From Bicyclus anynana (taxonomy: Eukaryota; Arthropoda; Insecta; Lepidoptera; Nymphalidae): 64,000 bases of DNA. The position numbers were made by a program, and so were the translations under genes. The stretch covers positions 6,759,107 through 6,823,106 of the forward strand of contig NC_069084.1 in assembly GCF_947172395.1 (NCBI RefSeq). The letters run 5' to 3'. Below are positions 36,051-47,520 of the stretch, piece after piece. Under the pieces are notes generated by a model that was not told the origin of the DNA, did not search any database, and was given only the letters and a program-made list of their open reading frames with translations. Within the stretch, counting starts at the first letter, position 1; each line of letters begins with the position of its first letter.

Positions 36051-36369
36051 GGAGATCCGCAGAAGAACCAAAGTCTCCAACATAACGATGACAAATAAAA
36101 TGAATGAAAGACACCGACTCAACGAGTTGCGAAGCTGAAGTGGTAATGGGCGGGGCACATAGCTCGAAGAGCCGATAGACGTTGGGGTCCCAAAGTGCTG
36201 GAATGGTGACCCCGCACTAGAAAGCGCAGTGTTGGTCGACCCCCTACCAGGTGGACTGACGACATCAAGCGAGTCGCAGGGGTTCGCTGACTGCAGGTGG
36301 CTCAGTATCGTGATGTTTGGATGTCCCTACAAAAGGCCTATGTCCTGCAGTGGACGTCCATCGGCTGAT

Positions 36370-36407
<38 letters not shown>

Positions 36408-36447
36408 AATGATGATGATGATGACGATGATGATGATGATGATTGTA
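36051..36447 (+). mobile_element. 5'-truncated RTE copy with long (ATG)n tail
   Basis: Matches the last ~390 bp of the element at 7918-11162 in opposite orientation: EIRRRTKV coding piece, an extra ~30 bp insertion near 36085-36120, then the GTGGACGTCCATCGGCTGAT terminus and about 75 bp of ATG repeats (36370-36447). Lies between UGT copies 2 and 3. Confidence 0.85.
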
Positions 36448-36664
36448 TAGTTGTATGTAAGTTGCTACATAATTAAATTATGTTCCAAACAGTTTCATTG
36501 TTTATTTTATTTTTTACGGTTTATGTACGTAATTCCTAAGCTTTTCGTTTTGCGCTAATTTTACTTCTCTTATATTATACTTATTAAGTAGTATTGTATA
36601 TCTCTATTAAAACAATAATTGTACTAAATCAAATAAATATACGCACTACCTTTTACTTTAGCCG

Positions 36665-37260
36665 TTTTTGAAATAATATTAATGAAAAATTCCAAACAAA
36701 CAAAGTCGAAGTCTCTTACTATGCCATATTTTTAGCTAACCTATTGATATTGCAAAGTCATTATTATTATAATAATATATATCTTCTTTTTACTAACCCA
36801 CGAAAAAAAAAACAGAGGAAGTATTTTAATGTATGATAACACATAAGTTAGTAGTTAACTAGTTACAATCCGATTTTAATGAGTTAATCATTAAAATAAA
36901 ATAGGACATTTATAGTGATTGAAATATTGTTAGGTTAATACAGTCCAAAATAAGACAAGCAAGCGAATTTACTAATTTGACAAACGTTATTAGAAATAAT
37001 TATATGAAATTTACCAAATAGCCATTGTTATCAGTTCTTGAGTCACGTGATTCTTACCTATTCACTATTTATTTAATGCCAACTGATCAAAGTTGACATT
37101 GTAGGTAAGAAATGTCATCCGGTGCCAACCTGTCTTAGCTATGAATTATTCGTAGTGTAGTTATAATATTGATAACATGGTAAATTTTGTTAAACCTGGC
37201 TTTACGGAATACGGAGCATCGGAACTCATTAAGAACAAAACACACAGATATGGAAAATAA
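36665..37260. repeat. spacer block paralogous to 48425-48900
   Basis: AATGAAAAATTCCAAAC, TTGCAAAGTCATTATTATTATAATAATATATATCTTCTTTTTA, CCACGAAAAAA and further matches align with 48425-48900. A shorter, diverged match is at 30530-30575. Confidence 0.65.
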
Positions 37261-37457
37261 TATATTGTAAACTTCTGTTGTAATGTAGTGGTAGTTTAAT
37301 GATCTTGTCTTAATAGGGTACTAAAAGTAATAAAAATAATAAAACAATCTTTACGATTGTTTATTTCATCACAAGTAAATATAGAATTTCATTATTAAAT
37401 AAATTTAGAAAGTTATTAAGTAAATATAGAATTTCCAACATGGTATTGAGTATTTAG

Positions 37458-37792
37458 AACTGCCCTGTTGGTCCTGTTGTGATTTCGGATCATGAGATGT
37501 TATCTTTGCTTGATATTTTATTTTCCTGGAAAGTTGTAGTGCAAAATCTCAGCCTGGATTTGAGAGGTTGAACATGTTACGATGTATGATGAGCAGTCTT
37601 CGTCAGACGTTGAGTCGTTTAACAAGTTCCAGACAAAATCAATTAAAAACAAACAGATTATGTTAAAGTGTCACACAAAATGCGATACACCCTGAGTCTG
37701 CCAACCCGCATTAGAGCCCAGCGGTGCATCCAAGCTTTATATCTCCTCTCTACTAATGACCGAGTACTGACTCTAATAGTAGGCCATTAATA
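37458..37792 (+). mobile_element. SINE family C, diverged, downstream of UGT copy 3
   Basis: TGCCCTGTTGGTCCTGTTGTGATTTCGGATCATGAG head; CCAACCCGCATTAGAGCCCAGCG and TCTCTACTAATGACC tail. Ends 60 bp from the UGT stop codon. Confidence 0.55.
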
Positions 37793-37849
37793 AAAAAAAT
37801 TAAAATTAAGATTGATTTAAATTTAATGCACAATGTTGTGGTATATGTT

Positions 37850-38129
37850 TTAACTTCTCTTTAATTTAATTTTTATATCCTTCAGCGAATCGCATATATA
37901 TCGAATCGCAAATATAACAGCTATAAAAATAGTCAGCACTACAACCAATAGAAATATTACAACATCCATAGCATAATATTCCGTCCAGTGCATATGCGCG
38001 CCCGCGGCACGTAGATGTGTCGCTCCGCCGTGCCGCAGCACGTACTCCGTCCACCACACGGCACGCTCCAGCGGCGTCTGAGGTTGATCACGCATTATGT
38101 TATGCAGTTTGACTACGTTTTCACGGTAC
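37850..38129 (-). CDS. UGT copy 3, exon 4
   Basis: 280 bp; acceptor TTTTAG|GTACCG to TAA. Conserved GC-rich start, then a membrane span of different sequence from the other copies. Confidence 0.88.
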
Positions 38130-41100
38130 CTAAAATATAAATAATATTATAACAGCAGATATTTTCACAGAAATAGTATTTGGAACGAGCAGTTGATCCA
38201 TCTGATGATAAGTAAAAACATGAACTTGAACAAATAACTTTTGTTTTTAACGTACACATCCATTGAAATAAAAAAGCATAGCATATCTTGATGTAAAATG
38301 TGCCTGATTTTACACTGGAAACCATTTGAATTAGAAAAGTTGCTACTAATTTTTCAAAAGGATTAGGTACACTTTAATTTAACAGTCATTTTAAAACACT
38401 CACACATTTTGTGCAAGTTACTCGACGACAATACAAATTAAAAACTATGCTATTTATAAAACTGGACCGACTTTATCATGAAACATGTAGTAAATCTAGC
38501 TTTATCAGCTACTAGCTGCGCCCTGAGTATACAGTATACATGTCGTAATTTAATTTTAACTACAGACTTCAGACAGGTTCTGAAACTTTCACCTTTATAA
38601 TATTAGTGTAATTACTGTGATATGATGATAGCTCTATGCAACTTAAGTTTTTAACAATAGGTATATAATATATTTTCTTTTTTCGACACTGTCTTGCCTT
38701 GTCCTAAAGGAACTTTTTCATTTTACGGGATTTAAGTTTTATTTTTATAATATGTAGTTATAGATATGTAGGTTTTTTAATATTATTGTTTGACTAACCC
38801 TTCTAGAAATAAATTAATTTAAAAAAATAAAAAGTTTTATTTTAATTTAGCCTGAGACTCCAGCCACGAGAAATTCAGTTTATCACAAATCCAACGGGAA
38901 CCATGATATTTTCCGGGATAAAAAGTGTGTTAAGCCACGGTAAAATCTATATCAAATTTAAATTTCAACTAAATCGGTTCAGTAGCCGCAGGGTAAAGGA
39001 GGAAAAAACCTCGTACTTACACACTTACACTCTTACACACACAAACTTTTAAAATATTAGTGTGACTTGATAATGTTTTGTAAAATAAATCTTTATTATT
39101 TAAGCAGATATTGTACAGAAAAAAATAATATTATTCTGAGCTCTGAAATGTAAATGTGTAAGTTTTGTGTTAAGGCTAAATTGGATTACTATAATGAGGC
39201 AAAAGAGGAAATGCTATTCCTGGTTATACCCGTAACATTACAATACAGTTATAAAAAACCTAAAATTGTATACAATCCCAAACGACCTTAGTAGTTTATA
39301 AGCATAATTACGTTTTATCTTGAATAGTTTTTTCAATGGCAATCTTTAAGCTGTCCTCAGTAATAGTTTCCAAATCTAGATGAATTCCAATATTTAGTTT
39401 TTCATATTGTTCAGCATTAAACCATTGATCTCCGAGAAATGGTATCACAACTAATGGTACACCAGCGTTAAGAGCTTCATCAGTTGACTGGAGCCCTCCT
39501 TGGGTTATGAATAATTTCACATTTGGGTGCTCTAAGAACAAATAAAAAATACAATTCGCAATACAACACTCGTTACGTTGCATGTTGAGTTTTTATTGTA
39601 ACTTGGTAACACAAACCGTGTACTAATAATACAATAAAATATAATATTAGGAGGTAGCACATAGGATTTTATTTATCGCATTTTAATTTACTTTTGTGAT
39701 TGTTGAATTTTTATGTCAAAAATATTTTATTGTTACACGGATTATGTTACCAAGTTACAATAAAAACTCTACACGCAACGTATAGAGTGTTGAATTGATG
39801 ACGATGTTATTTTTCACTTTTTAGTTTAGGTACCAATGTTATTTTGAAGTTGGTGGAGATATTTTGTTAAAAAGATTTTATTATTTTTTTTAGAGTGTCT
39901 TTATATAAGTAACGAAAGCGCCACGGTACGGGCAATTACAGTATTTTCATTTTAACACAAATTTATTGAACCGATTTTCATGAAAATTAAATTTGACTAA
40001 TCTGGAAATATACTCTTACAAACAAAATATGAATTTTCAAAATTGGTTAAGAAATGATATAGTTATGAGGTATCAAATATTAAAAAAAAAACATGAGTCG
40101 AATTGAGAATCTCTTCCTCTCTTTAAAAGTCGGTTAAAATAACAAAAAGTATACATTAGGAAATTCCGTAACATACACCAGAATATTTAAAATTAAATTG
40201 AAACAAAAATAATGACTAGTTTAGATTATTTGATATTTACTTATTTGACCTATTTGATATTTAGCTACAGTTAGAATTACTGTATCAACACATCTGACAG
40301 TAAATTCAAAAGGACAATGGTCTGGTGTTTGTTGATAGAATTCATAAGCGTCTACTAATGTAAACTATTATAGTTTGTAGAAAATAATTTATTTAATTTT
40401 TTGAAAAAGTCCACAATGTCTAATTATGTCCATAAACTAAAATATATACACATCAATTACATTTAAATAATTGAGTTTGGCAACCACACTATTTATACCA
40501 ATATTACATCTATTGGACAACTAGGGACGCGCACGGCATCGAAAAGCTAGTATCGAATCGAATAAAGTATCGTCATTGAACTACACGTATTCAATGACAT
40601 CAGTTTAATTTCAGTAGAACAAACATATAAACTAATACTTATAACGAATTAATATAATTATTTTAAAATATTACTAAATATTTTGATTTTCAAACGAGTA
40701 TGTACCTACCTATTGCATTTAAATTACTTATTTCTAATCATGACAAAATACTGCTAAAGTTCACTCTTACTTGACGTCATTTTACATTTAACTAATAAAA
40801 TAAACAAAATATTTATATATATTTTAATAATCAAAGGAAGGGAACAAGTGTTTACAAACATATTTATTGTTTAAGTATGTTCAACATGATTTTAAATAAA
40901 GGTAAAAGAAAGGAATTTCCTGAAAATTATCGATTACACAAGTAACAGTATCGAAAGGAGATCGATAATCGTTAATTGATACTATAAAGTATCGATACTT
41001 TTACGTGTTCCTATGACAAGTCATGCACTAACAATTCAACTATGAACTGTCAATTCAGTTGTTACATCGCGTCGTATTTTCGTTGTTTGCGTTCCTATGC

Positions 41101-44100
41101 TTCTTGTAAATCTTGTATTTTTTTGATATCAACTGATTTTCCGTAATTACACCCTTTTTAACGACCGCTTCACTGTTTATGGACACCGATTCTCCCGCTT
41201 TTTTGTTGGTTTTTAGATTTAATTAGGAAGATTATTTTTTTATAGTATGTATATTATCAATGTCTAAAAGAAAAAAGGGGAATCAAACCTACTTTTCATG
41301 TTCTTTGATCGAACCTAAATACCCGGCTGCATAATCATGGAATAATTAAGACTTTAATTTAAAAAGTAGGTATCTATTCGTTGTTGACAAAACATAACCT
41401 TTAAAACTTCAAACATAAATATCTTGAATTCCAGACTTGACATAATACTAAGCCTTAAGAATAAATTGTTAATAAAATAATTATCTATCATTTTATATTT
41501 TTTTCATTCATAGACGCTTGAAAAAAATGTCAGCAAAAATTTGTTTGGGAATAGACCATTGTCCTTTGGTCAGTTTTTGTGTTAAGGAATATGGATTTGA
41601 TTTTAAATGAAGAAATTTACATGTTTTCAGTGACATGTTTTCAGAGAGTTAGAAATAACCTTAATAATAAATCATGCCATAAAGGAAAGTTGCTATAAAT
41701 ATAAGGGGGCAAAGTCCTGGCGGCGGCCTGGGGTCGTAATGTTCGGCGATTCTAGTGTTAAATATCAACTGCACTTTATAAAGATAAGCAACGAAGTAAT
41801 ACTTACTTAATAAATCAGACTGTGGTAGCCATTTTGAAACTCTGACATTTTCTGGACGATTTGGTAATTCTTCGTCATCCCATTTACATAATATGTCGTA
41901 AGGTAGTTGAGAGAACACATTTGTGAATAACTTCAATGTTTTAACTGGTAACAATGAAGTTCTAGCGTTTGTACCAAAACTCATGTATATCACTCCTTTT
42001 TGAGAAGAGTCTAGATAAGATTCGATATCCTAAAAAAACTTATATTGTTTTTACTAGATTTTATATATCTATACTAATATTATAAAGCGGAAAAGTTTGT
42101 TTGTTTGTTTGTTTGTTTGTTTGATTGAACGCGCTAATCTCAGGATCTACTGGTCCGATTTGAAAAATACTTTCAGTGATAGATAGCCCATTTATCGAGG
42201 AAGGCTATAGGCTATATTTTATTTAAAAAAAAATTAGGGATCCTTCCTAAAACTCCAATAATGTAACCCAAGGTGTACATGGCGCCTTCCCAACAGTCTG
42301 CTAATTCCCTCAAGCATTGTCATTGCTATTCAAAAGGCCAAGGGGTTGCAAATACAGCAGCGTCATTCACTCGCAGCACACATCATTTTCTACAAAAAAT
42401 GTCGCGACAGCATATATCTATCTATCTATCTATACTATAATAAAAGAGTAGAAATCGAGTGTCTGTACTTTGACCAAATTTAACTAAAATCAAGTTAGGG
42501 CAATTAGAAATGAGCAATAGAATACAAAATATATTTTTTTATTTTTTTTGCCTGTCTGTCTGTCCTTCTGTCTGGTTGTTCGCGCTATTCTCTGGTTCTT
42601 CTGAACGGATTCTGATGCAGTTTTCACAAATAGATTAAGCAAAGTTCAGGGCAACATATAGGCTTTGTTTCATTTAGATCGGACAGATAGAAAAAAAGTT
42701 ATCTTGAAAAAACCGGATTGCTTAAATTGATTCGCAGGCGTTATTTGGAGAAACGAGTTTTCCACTAAAACTGTGTAATATCGACATTAAGGCACATATT
42801 CTATACTCAACTGACCAATTTGTTTGTTTATTTGGTTGAACGCGCAAAGCTAATCTCAGGAACTACTTAAAAGTTCAGGTTCAAACTGAATAATCCTTTT
42901 TGTGTTTAAATAGTCACATTGTCTACTTTTTTATCGTATAATGTTATGCAAGATTTATTACTATAAAAAGAGCACGAATTTGGCGCAATAGCTATTGAAT
43001 ACTTATCTATATACTTATAATAAAACTGTAACAGGTCAAATTACAGAACTTTTTGATTAATTTAAAAAAAAATATATCATAGGGCATTATACAACCGATA
43101 CTGAATTCAAAAACATTTTTTTTCGATTATTTGTCTGTCTGTCCCTATTTTTTGGTGATCGGGCATCACACTGAAACTACTAAATGAATTCAAATGAAAC
43201 TTAGCACGGTTTGAGAACATAATACGGGGCAGGTTATAGAATTCTTTTTATAGCGAAAATAAAATCAGAAGGGGGTGAAATAGGGGTTGAAAGTTTGTAC
43301 GTAAACTTTATTATAGACCGGCATTTGGCCGGGAGTTTGTGATAGGGTCTTTGACCGTGACTACGGCTGGGTATTTTACCCAAACAAAAAAAAGCGCGGC
43401 CTTCGGTCGGGGGGTTGTAATATGGCCTCTGATCGTGGCTACGGCTGGGCATTTTTCCGATGCACAAAAAACGGAACGCGCGGCCTTCGGCCGCGCACCG
43501 TATTGTAGCCCGGCCTTTAGCCGGGAGTTTGTGATACAGCCTTCGACCGTAACTACGGCTGGGCATTTTACCCAAACACAAAAAACGGAACGCGTGGCCT
43601 TCGGCCGGGAGTGTATGATACAGCCTTCGACCTTGACTACGGCTGGGTATTTTAGCCAAGCAAAAAAAAGCGCGGCCTTCGGCCGGGGATTTGTAATATG
43701 GCCTCTGATCGTGGCTACGGCTGGGCATTTTTCCGATGCACAGAAAACGGAACGCGCGGCCTTCGGCCGTTTACCGTATTGTAGCCCGGCCTTCGGCTGG
43801 GAGTTTGTGATACAGCCTTCGACCGTGACTACGGCTGGGCATTTTACCCAAGCACGAAAAACGGAACGCGTAGCCTTCGGCCGGGAGTTTGTGATAAACC
43901 CTTCGACCGTGACTACGGTTGGGCATTTTACCCAAGCACAAAAAATGGAACGCGCGGCCTTCGGCCGGGGGTTTGTAATATGGCCTCTGATCGTGGATAC
44001 GGCTGGGCATTTTTCCGATGCACAGAAAACGGAACGCGGAACCGTACTGTAGCCCAGCCTTCGGCCAGGAGTTTGTGATACAGCCTTCGACCGTGACTAC

Positions 44101-46438
44101 GGCTGGGTATTTTACCCAAACAAAAAAAAGCGCGGCCTTCGTCGGGGGTTTGTAATATGGCCTCTGATCGTGGCTACGGCTGGGCATTTTTCCGATGCAC
44201 AAAAAACGGAACGCGCGGCCTTCGGCCGCGCACCGTATTATAGCCCGGCCTTTAGCCGGGAGTTTATGATACAGCCTTCAACCTTGACTACGGCTGGGTA
44301 TTTTAACCAAGCAAAAAAAAGCGCGGCCTTCGGCCGGGGGTTTGTATTATGGCCTCTGATCGTGGCTACGGCTGGGCATTTTTCCGGTGCACAGAAAACG
44401 GAACGCGCGGCCTTCGGCCGCTCACCGTATTGTAGCCGTATTGTAGTTTATGATACAGCCTTCGACCGTGACTAGGGCTGGGCATTTTACCCAAGCACGA
44501 AAAACGGAAAGCGTAGCCTTCGGCCGCGCACTGTATTGTGGCCCGGTCTTCGGCCGGGAGTTTATGATACAGCCTTCGACCGTGACTACGGCTGGGTATT
44601 TTATCCAAACAAAAAAAAGCGCGGCCTTCGGCCGGGGATTTGTAATATGGCCTCTGATCATGGCTACGGCTGGGCATTTTTCCGATGCACAGAAAACGGA
44701 ATGCGCGGCCTTCGGCCGCTCACCGTATTGTAGCCCGGCCTTCGGCTGGGAGTTTGTAATAGAGCCTTCGCGCACTGTATTGTAGCCCGGCCTTCGGCCG
44801 GGAGTTTATGTCACAGCCTTCGACCGTGACTATGGCTGGGAATTTTACCTAAGCACGAAAAACGGAACGCGTAGCCTTCGGCCGCGCACTGTATTGTAAC
44901 CTAGCCTTCGGCCGGGAGTTTGTGATAGACCCTTCGACCGTGACTACGGCTGGGCATTTTACCGATGCACAAAATACGGAACGCGCGGTCTTCGGCCGCG
45001 CACTGTATTGTGACCCGGCCTTTGGCCGGGAGTTTGTGATGCAGCCTCCGACCGTGGCTACGGCTGGGCATTTTACCCAAGCACAAAAAAGTACGTACTT
45101 TGTTGTGCATCCTCTTTCGTCCGGGAGTTTGTGATAGGGTCTTCGACCGTGGCTACGGCTGGGCACTTAACGCAGACACAATTAATTGCACGCCGGCCGT
45201 CGGCCGGGGGCTGGATAGGGCCTCCGACGATGGCTCCGACTTTGCATTTTACCCAAGCACAAAAACCGCGCACATTATTGTACACCGGCCTTCGGCCGGG
45301 GCTGTGATTTTATAATTTTTATATATAAAACATACGAAAATATAAATAGAAGGGGCGACGGCGTCGAAAATGTACATCGATTTTCACGCGGACGAAGTCG
45401 CGGGCACCTGCTAGTTTTATAATATATTTTTGATATTTATTTACTAGAGCCTCAATAGCTCAACGGTAAGAGCGGTCGGATTAACGAGGGGTGTTAGTTC
45501 GATTCCCGCCCCGTTCGACTATTGTCGTACCTACTCTTAATACAGTCTTTCCTGACTAGAGGGGTATCGGAATATTAATCATATTTAAAAAAATATATAT
45601 ATTAAAACTTTACCTTTGGCAATTCTTTATGCGGATTCTGATGAATACCACCCAAGTATATTATGTTAGGTGGAACGGGTCTATTAAAATCCCAAATAGG
45701 ATTAACATTCAAAAATATCAGATGTACATTTTTTTTCAACTCACTCAAATCAGGTACGCTAGGACCAAACAAACCTCTCACTACTTTATTTTCAACCTCT
45801 TCGTGTTCTTCTATAACTTTATCAATTTTATAGTCATTATACACTGCTGAAATCTTTTCCCAAAAAGATAAATTATAGACTCTGGTTCGCACTGGTGAAG
45901 GGTACACGAGATAATTTGTTGGGACCCCAGTTCCATAAATTGATCCAAATATACTTCCTAACGAACTGAATTCTATAATCGGCACATTGTATCGATAGCC
46001 AAAACTTAAAGCGGGTCTAATGCAAGATTCTGTAAGCAGTAAATCGAAAGATTTGTTTTTGTCTTTAAGAAGTTTTTGGACATCCTCAGATTTCATTTGT
46101 GCTTCAAAAGTATTGGTCAATACATCCAAAAACATTTTCATTTCCACTGAAGTTATACGATTTTGACCCATTCCAGTTTCTAAAAGATCATTCCATATTT
46201 TATAAGACAACTCATGAATATCTATTTCAGTTAGATTTTGAGGTGATTTCCCTTTCGAAAACGCAGGATCTGGTGTTATCACTACAACTTCGTGTCCACG
46301 TTTTGCCAACTCATTAATTAAAGGACGAAACACTACTTGGTGACTTATAGATGCTACAGGAAATACTGCTAATATTCTCGCGGGCTCGACTTTGCCAATC
46401 ATATAAGTTACACAAAATATTTTTAATAAGTAGTACAT
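37850..46438 (-). CDS. UGT33: UDP-glycosyltransferase, UGT33-like, cluster copy 3 (complete, 4 exons)
   Basis: Joined exons 46438-45614, 42029-41807, 39531-39312 and 38129-37850 give 515 aa with intact frame and GT..AG introns. Signal peptide, ISHQ His33, FDLLL Asp132, UGT signature with GDQWFNAEQY, C-terminal span and KLKRS tail (KxKxx) are all present. Introns have been inflated to 3584, 2275 and 1182 bp: intron 1 holds a 3.35 kb Helitron plus a SINE, intron 2 a MITE 32 bp from the exon 3 acceptor. Exon 2 carries two unusual changes, NARTSLLPVK where all other copies have NARPSLLPVE-like sequence. Closest to copy 2. A working gene is likely, but efficient splicing across the inserts is unproven. 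Confidence 0.88.
38870..39065 (-). mobile_element. Helitron fragment in intron 3 of UGT copy 3
   Basis: Starts TCACACTAATATTTTAAAAG at 39065; body through TTTTTATCCCGG; 3' hairpin lost. A second, short relative at 38512-38611 ends in CTAG. Confidence 0.65.
39312..39531 (-). CDS. UGT copy 3, exon 3
   Basis: 220 bp; acceptor TTCTTAG|AGCAC, donor AAAAC|GTAATT (weaker than the GTAAGT of its paralogs). Confidence 0.88.
39564..39792. mobile_element. foldback MITE in intron 2 of UGT copy 3
   Basis: 229 bp with ~70 bp inverted ends (CAACACTC...GTTTTTATTGTAACTTGGTAACA). Leaves only 32 intronic bases before the exon 3 acceptor. Confidence 0.75.
39793..41806. other. rest of intron 2 of UGT copy 3
   Basis: AT-rich. 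39940-40140 resembles the AAGTCGGTT repeat; 40518-41020 has diverged inverted ends (CTAGGGACGCGCACGG... / ...ACGTGTTCCTATG) with ATCGAT-rich interiors and may be another DNA element. Confidence 0.4.
41807..42029 (-). CDS. UGT copy 3, exon 2
   Basis: 223 bp; acceptor TTTAG|GATATC, donor ATTAA|GTAAGT. Contains the copy-specific P-to-T and E-to-K changes (about residues 298 and 305). Confidence 0.88.
42068..45414 (+). mobile_element. 3.35 kb Helitron with satellite array, intron 1 of UGT copy 3
   Basis: Begins TCTATACTAATATTATAAAG after a host A and ends in CTAG before a host T, as expected of Helitrons (TC...CTRR, insertion between A and T). Contents in order: TTTG repeats and the standard 5' module; a 170 bp unrelated segment (42222-42400); two further internal 5'-like modules (42424, 43006); then the GC-rich satellite array (43319-45310) and the CACGCGGACGAAGTCGCGGGCACCTGCTAG terminus. 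No Rep/helicase coding sequence, so non-autonomous. Antisense to the host gene. Near twin at 52512-55743. Confidence 0.82.
43319..45310 (+). repeat. GC-rich hairpin satellite array, Helitron copy in UGT copy 3
   Basis: Imperfect units of about 70-120 bp: GGCCTTCGGCCGGGAGTTTGTGATA, GCCTTCGACCGTGACTACGGCTGGGCATTTTACCCAAGCAC, AAAAACGGAACGCG. GGCC-TTC-GGCC and CGCGGCC-TTC-GGCCGCG self-complementary cores recur through the array. Composition is far above the AT-rich surroundings. Long ORFs on both strands are by-products of the repeat. Confidence 0.85.
45447..45590 (+). mobile_element. tRNA-derived SINE (family D) in intron 1 of UGT copy 3
   Basis: GAGCCTCAATAGCTCAACGGTAAGAGC (A-box) and TTAGTTCGATTCCCGCCCC (B-box) resemble a tRNA head, then CTATTGTCGTACCTACTC and a GGAATATTAATCAT tail. 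Antisense to the gene, 24 bp upstream of exon 1's donor side. Confidence 0.65.
45614..46438 (-). CDS. UGT copy 3, exon 1
   Basis: 825 bp, ATG to donor CCAAAG|GTAAAG. Leader about MYYLLKIFCVTYMIG is hydrophobic; NLT sequon near 68 is kept as in the other copies. Confidence 0.9.
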
Positions 46439-47009
46439 TGCTGTTTGATAATATTTTAGACGTCGAATCAGTTAGGTGTAAGTTTAAGAATGATCATAGG
46501 TATATAATTTGGTATGAGTACTATGTCAAAAGAAAGAGATATAACAGATTGATACACTCATATATTATATTTGTAACAACGCATCGAGTGTCTGTACATT
46601 GAAATAGAAAATGATATGGAGCGGATAAAAGAATGACTGCAGATAACAGAAAGTAACTTTATTGTCTTTCTGCATTATGTTTGTGGTAATTTTCGCAAAA
46701 CTTAATAAATGTTTTTAAATATATTTTCATAAAAAAATTAAGCTATGACTAAAGCAACATATTAATGGTTTATTTTTTGTTAATTATCAAAATCGGTCAT
46801 GAGAAAGACGTTATCAGCAAGAATGTGGACAAAGTCGTAGGCGTTTACCACTATACAGATAAAATAATTCTTTAAGCTTCCTGACTAATTAATTATAGAA
46901 ATATAAAAACAGTAGGTTCACTGATAATTTTATTTTAGAATAAAATATAAAAAAGTGCAATAACATGACGTATATATTATCAAATTTGATCTTTTGTAAT
47001 TAAAAGAGA

Positions 47010-47216
47010 ATAAATGCGGATTTACATTTGTCTGACGTGTCGTGTCGTGACACGTGACGCGTTAGGACAGAATCGGTATCATTTTGTATGGTAACGTTTA
47101 CACTTATGTGTGGTGACATATCGTGATGGCTTCTGATGCGTCGCATACAAAATGTATGAAACCGATTCTGTTCTGATGCGTCACAACATGAGTCAGACAA
47201 ATGTAAATCTGCCTTA
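47010..47216. mobile_element. palindromic MITE upstream of UGT copy 3
   Basis: GCGGATTTACATTTGTCTGAC at the left, reverse at the right; TAA-type flanks. A partial end recurs at 47385-47418. Confidence 0.6.
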
Positions 47217-47257
47217 AATCTTTGCTGTCTATCATTATGTCAGCAAACTTTGTCGTA

Positions 47258-47520
47258 AAAATATACCAATTGTTAAAAATAGTAAATTTTTTTACAAAGC
47301 GTCTATTTTTGCCATTTTTGCTCTAACAAATATAATAAAAATAATATATTAGTGCTGCACTAATATATTATTTTTTAACGTCACGTGTCACGACACTACA
47401 CGTCAGACAAATGTACATTAAAAATATACCAATTGTTAAAAATAGTAAATTTTTTTTACAAAGCGTCTATTTTTGCCATTTTTGCTCTAACAAAAAATAA
47501 TATATTAGTGCAGCACTAAT
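47258..47520 (+). repeat. direct duplication with palindromic centre
   Basis: AATATACCAATTGTTAAAAATAGTAAATTTTTTT...TTTTTGCTCTAACAAA occurs at 47259 and 47425. TAATATATTAGTGC-T-GCACTAATATATTA near 47344 is a 29 bp palindrome. Confidence 0.65.

Noticed and set aside
36229..36450. Small ORF ending in a run of Met
   Set aside because: Translation of the RTE 3' end and its ATG-repeat tail.
43319..45310. CRISPR-like array
   Set aside because: Eukaryotic genome; units are variable and contiguous without unique spacers.
43234..45315. Many overlapping ORFs (up to 237 codons) on both strands in the satellite array
   Set aside because: They follow the repeat unit, overlap each other in several frames, and show no domain or start context. 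The twin array at 53696-55644 behaves the same.
45447..45520. tRNA gene
   Set aside because: A- and B-box match but the cloverleaf is poor and a SINE body and tail follow. The same applies to 20951, 30652 and 62367.
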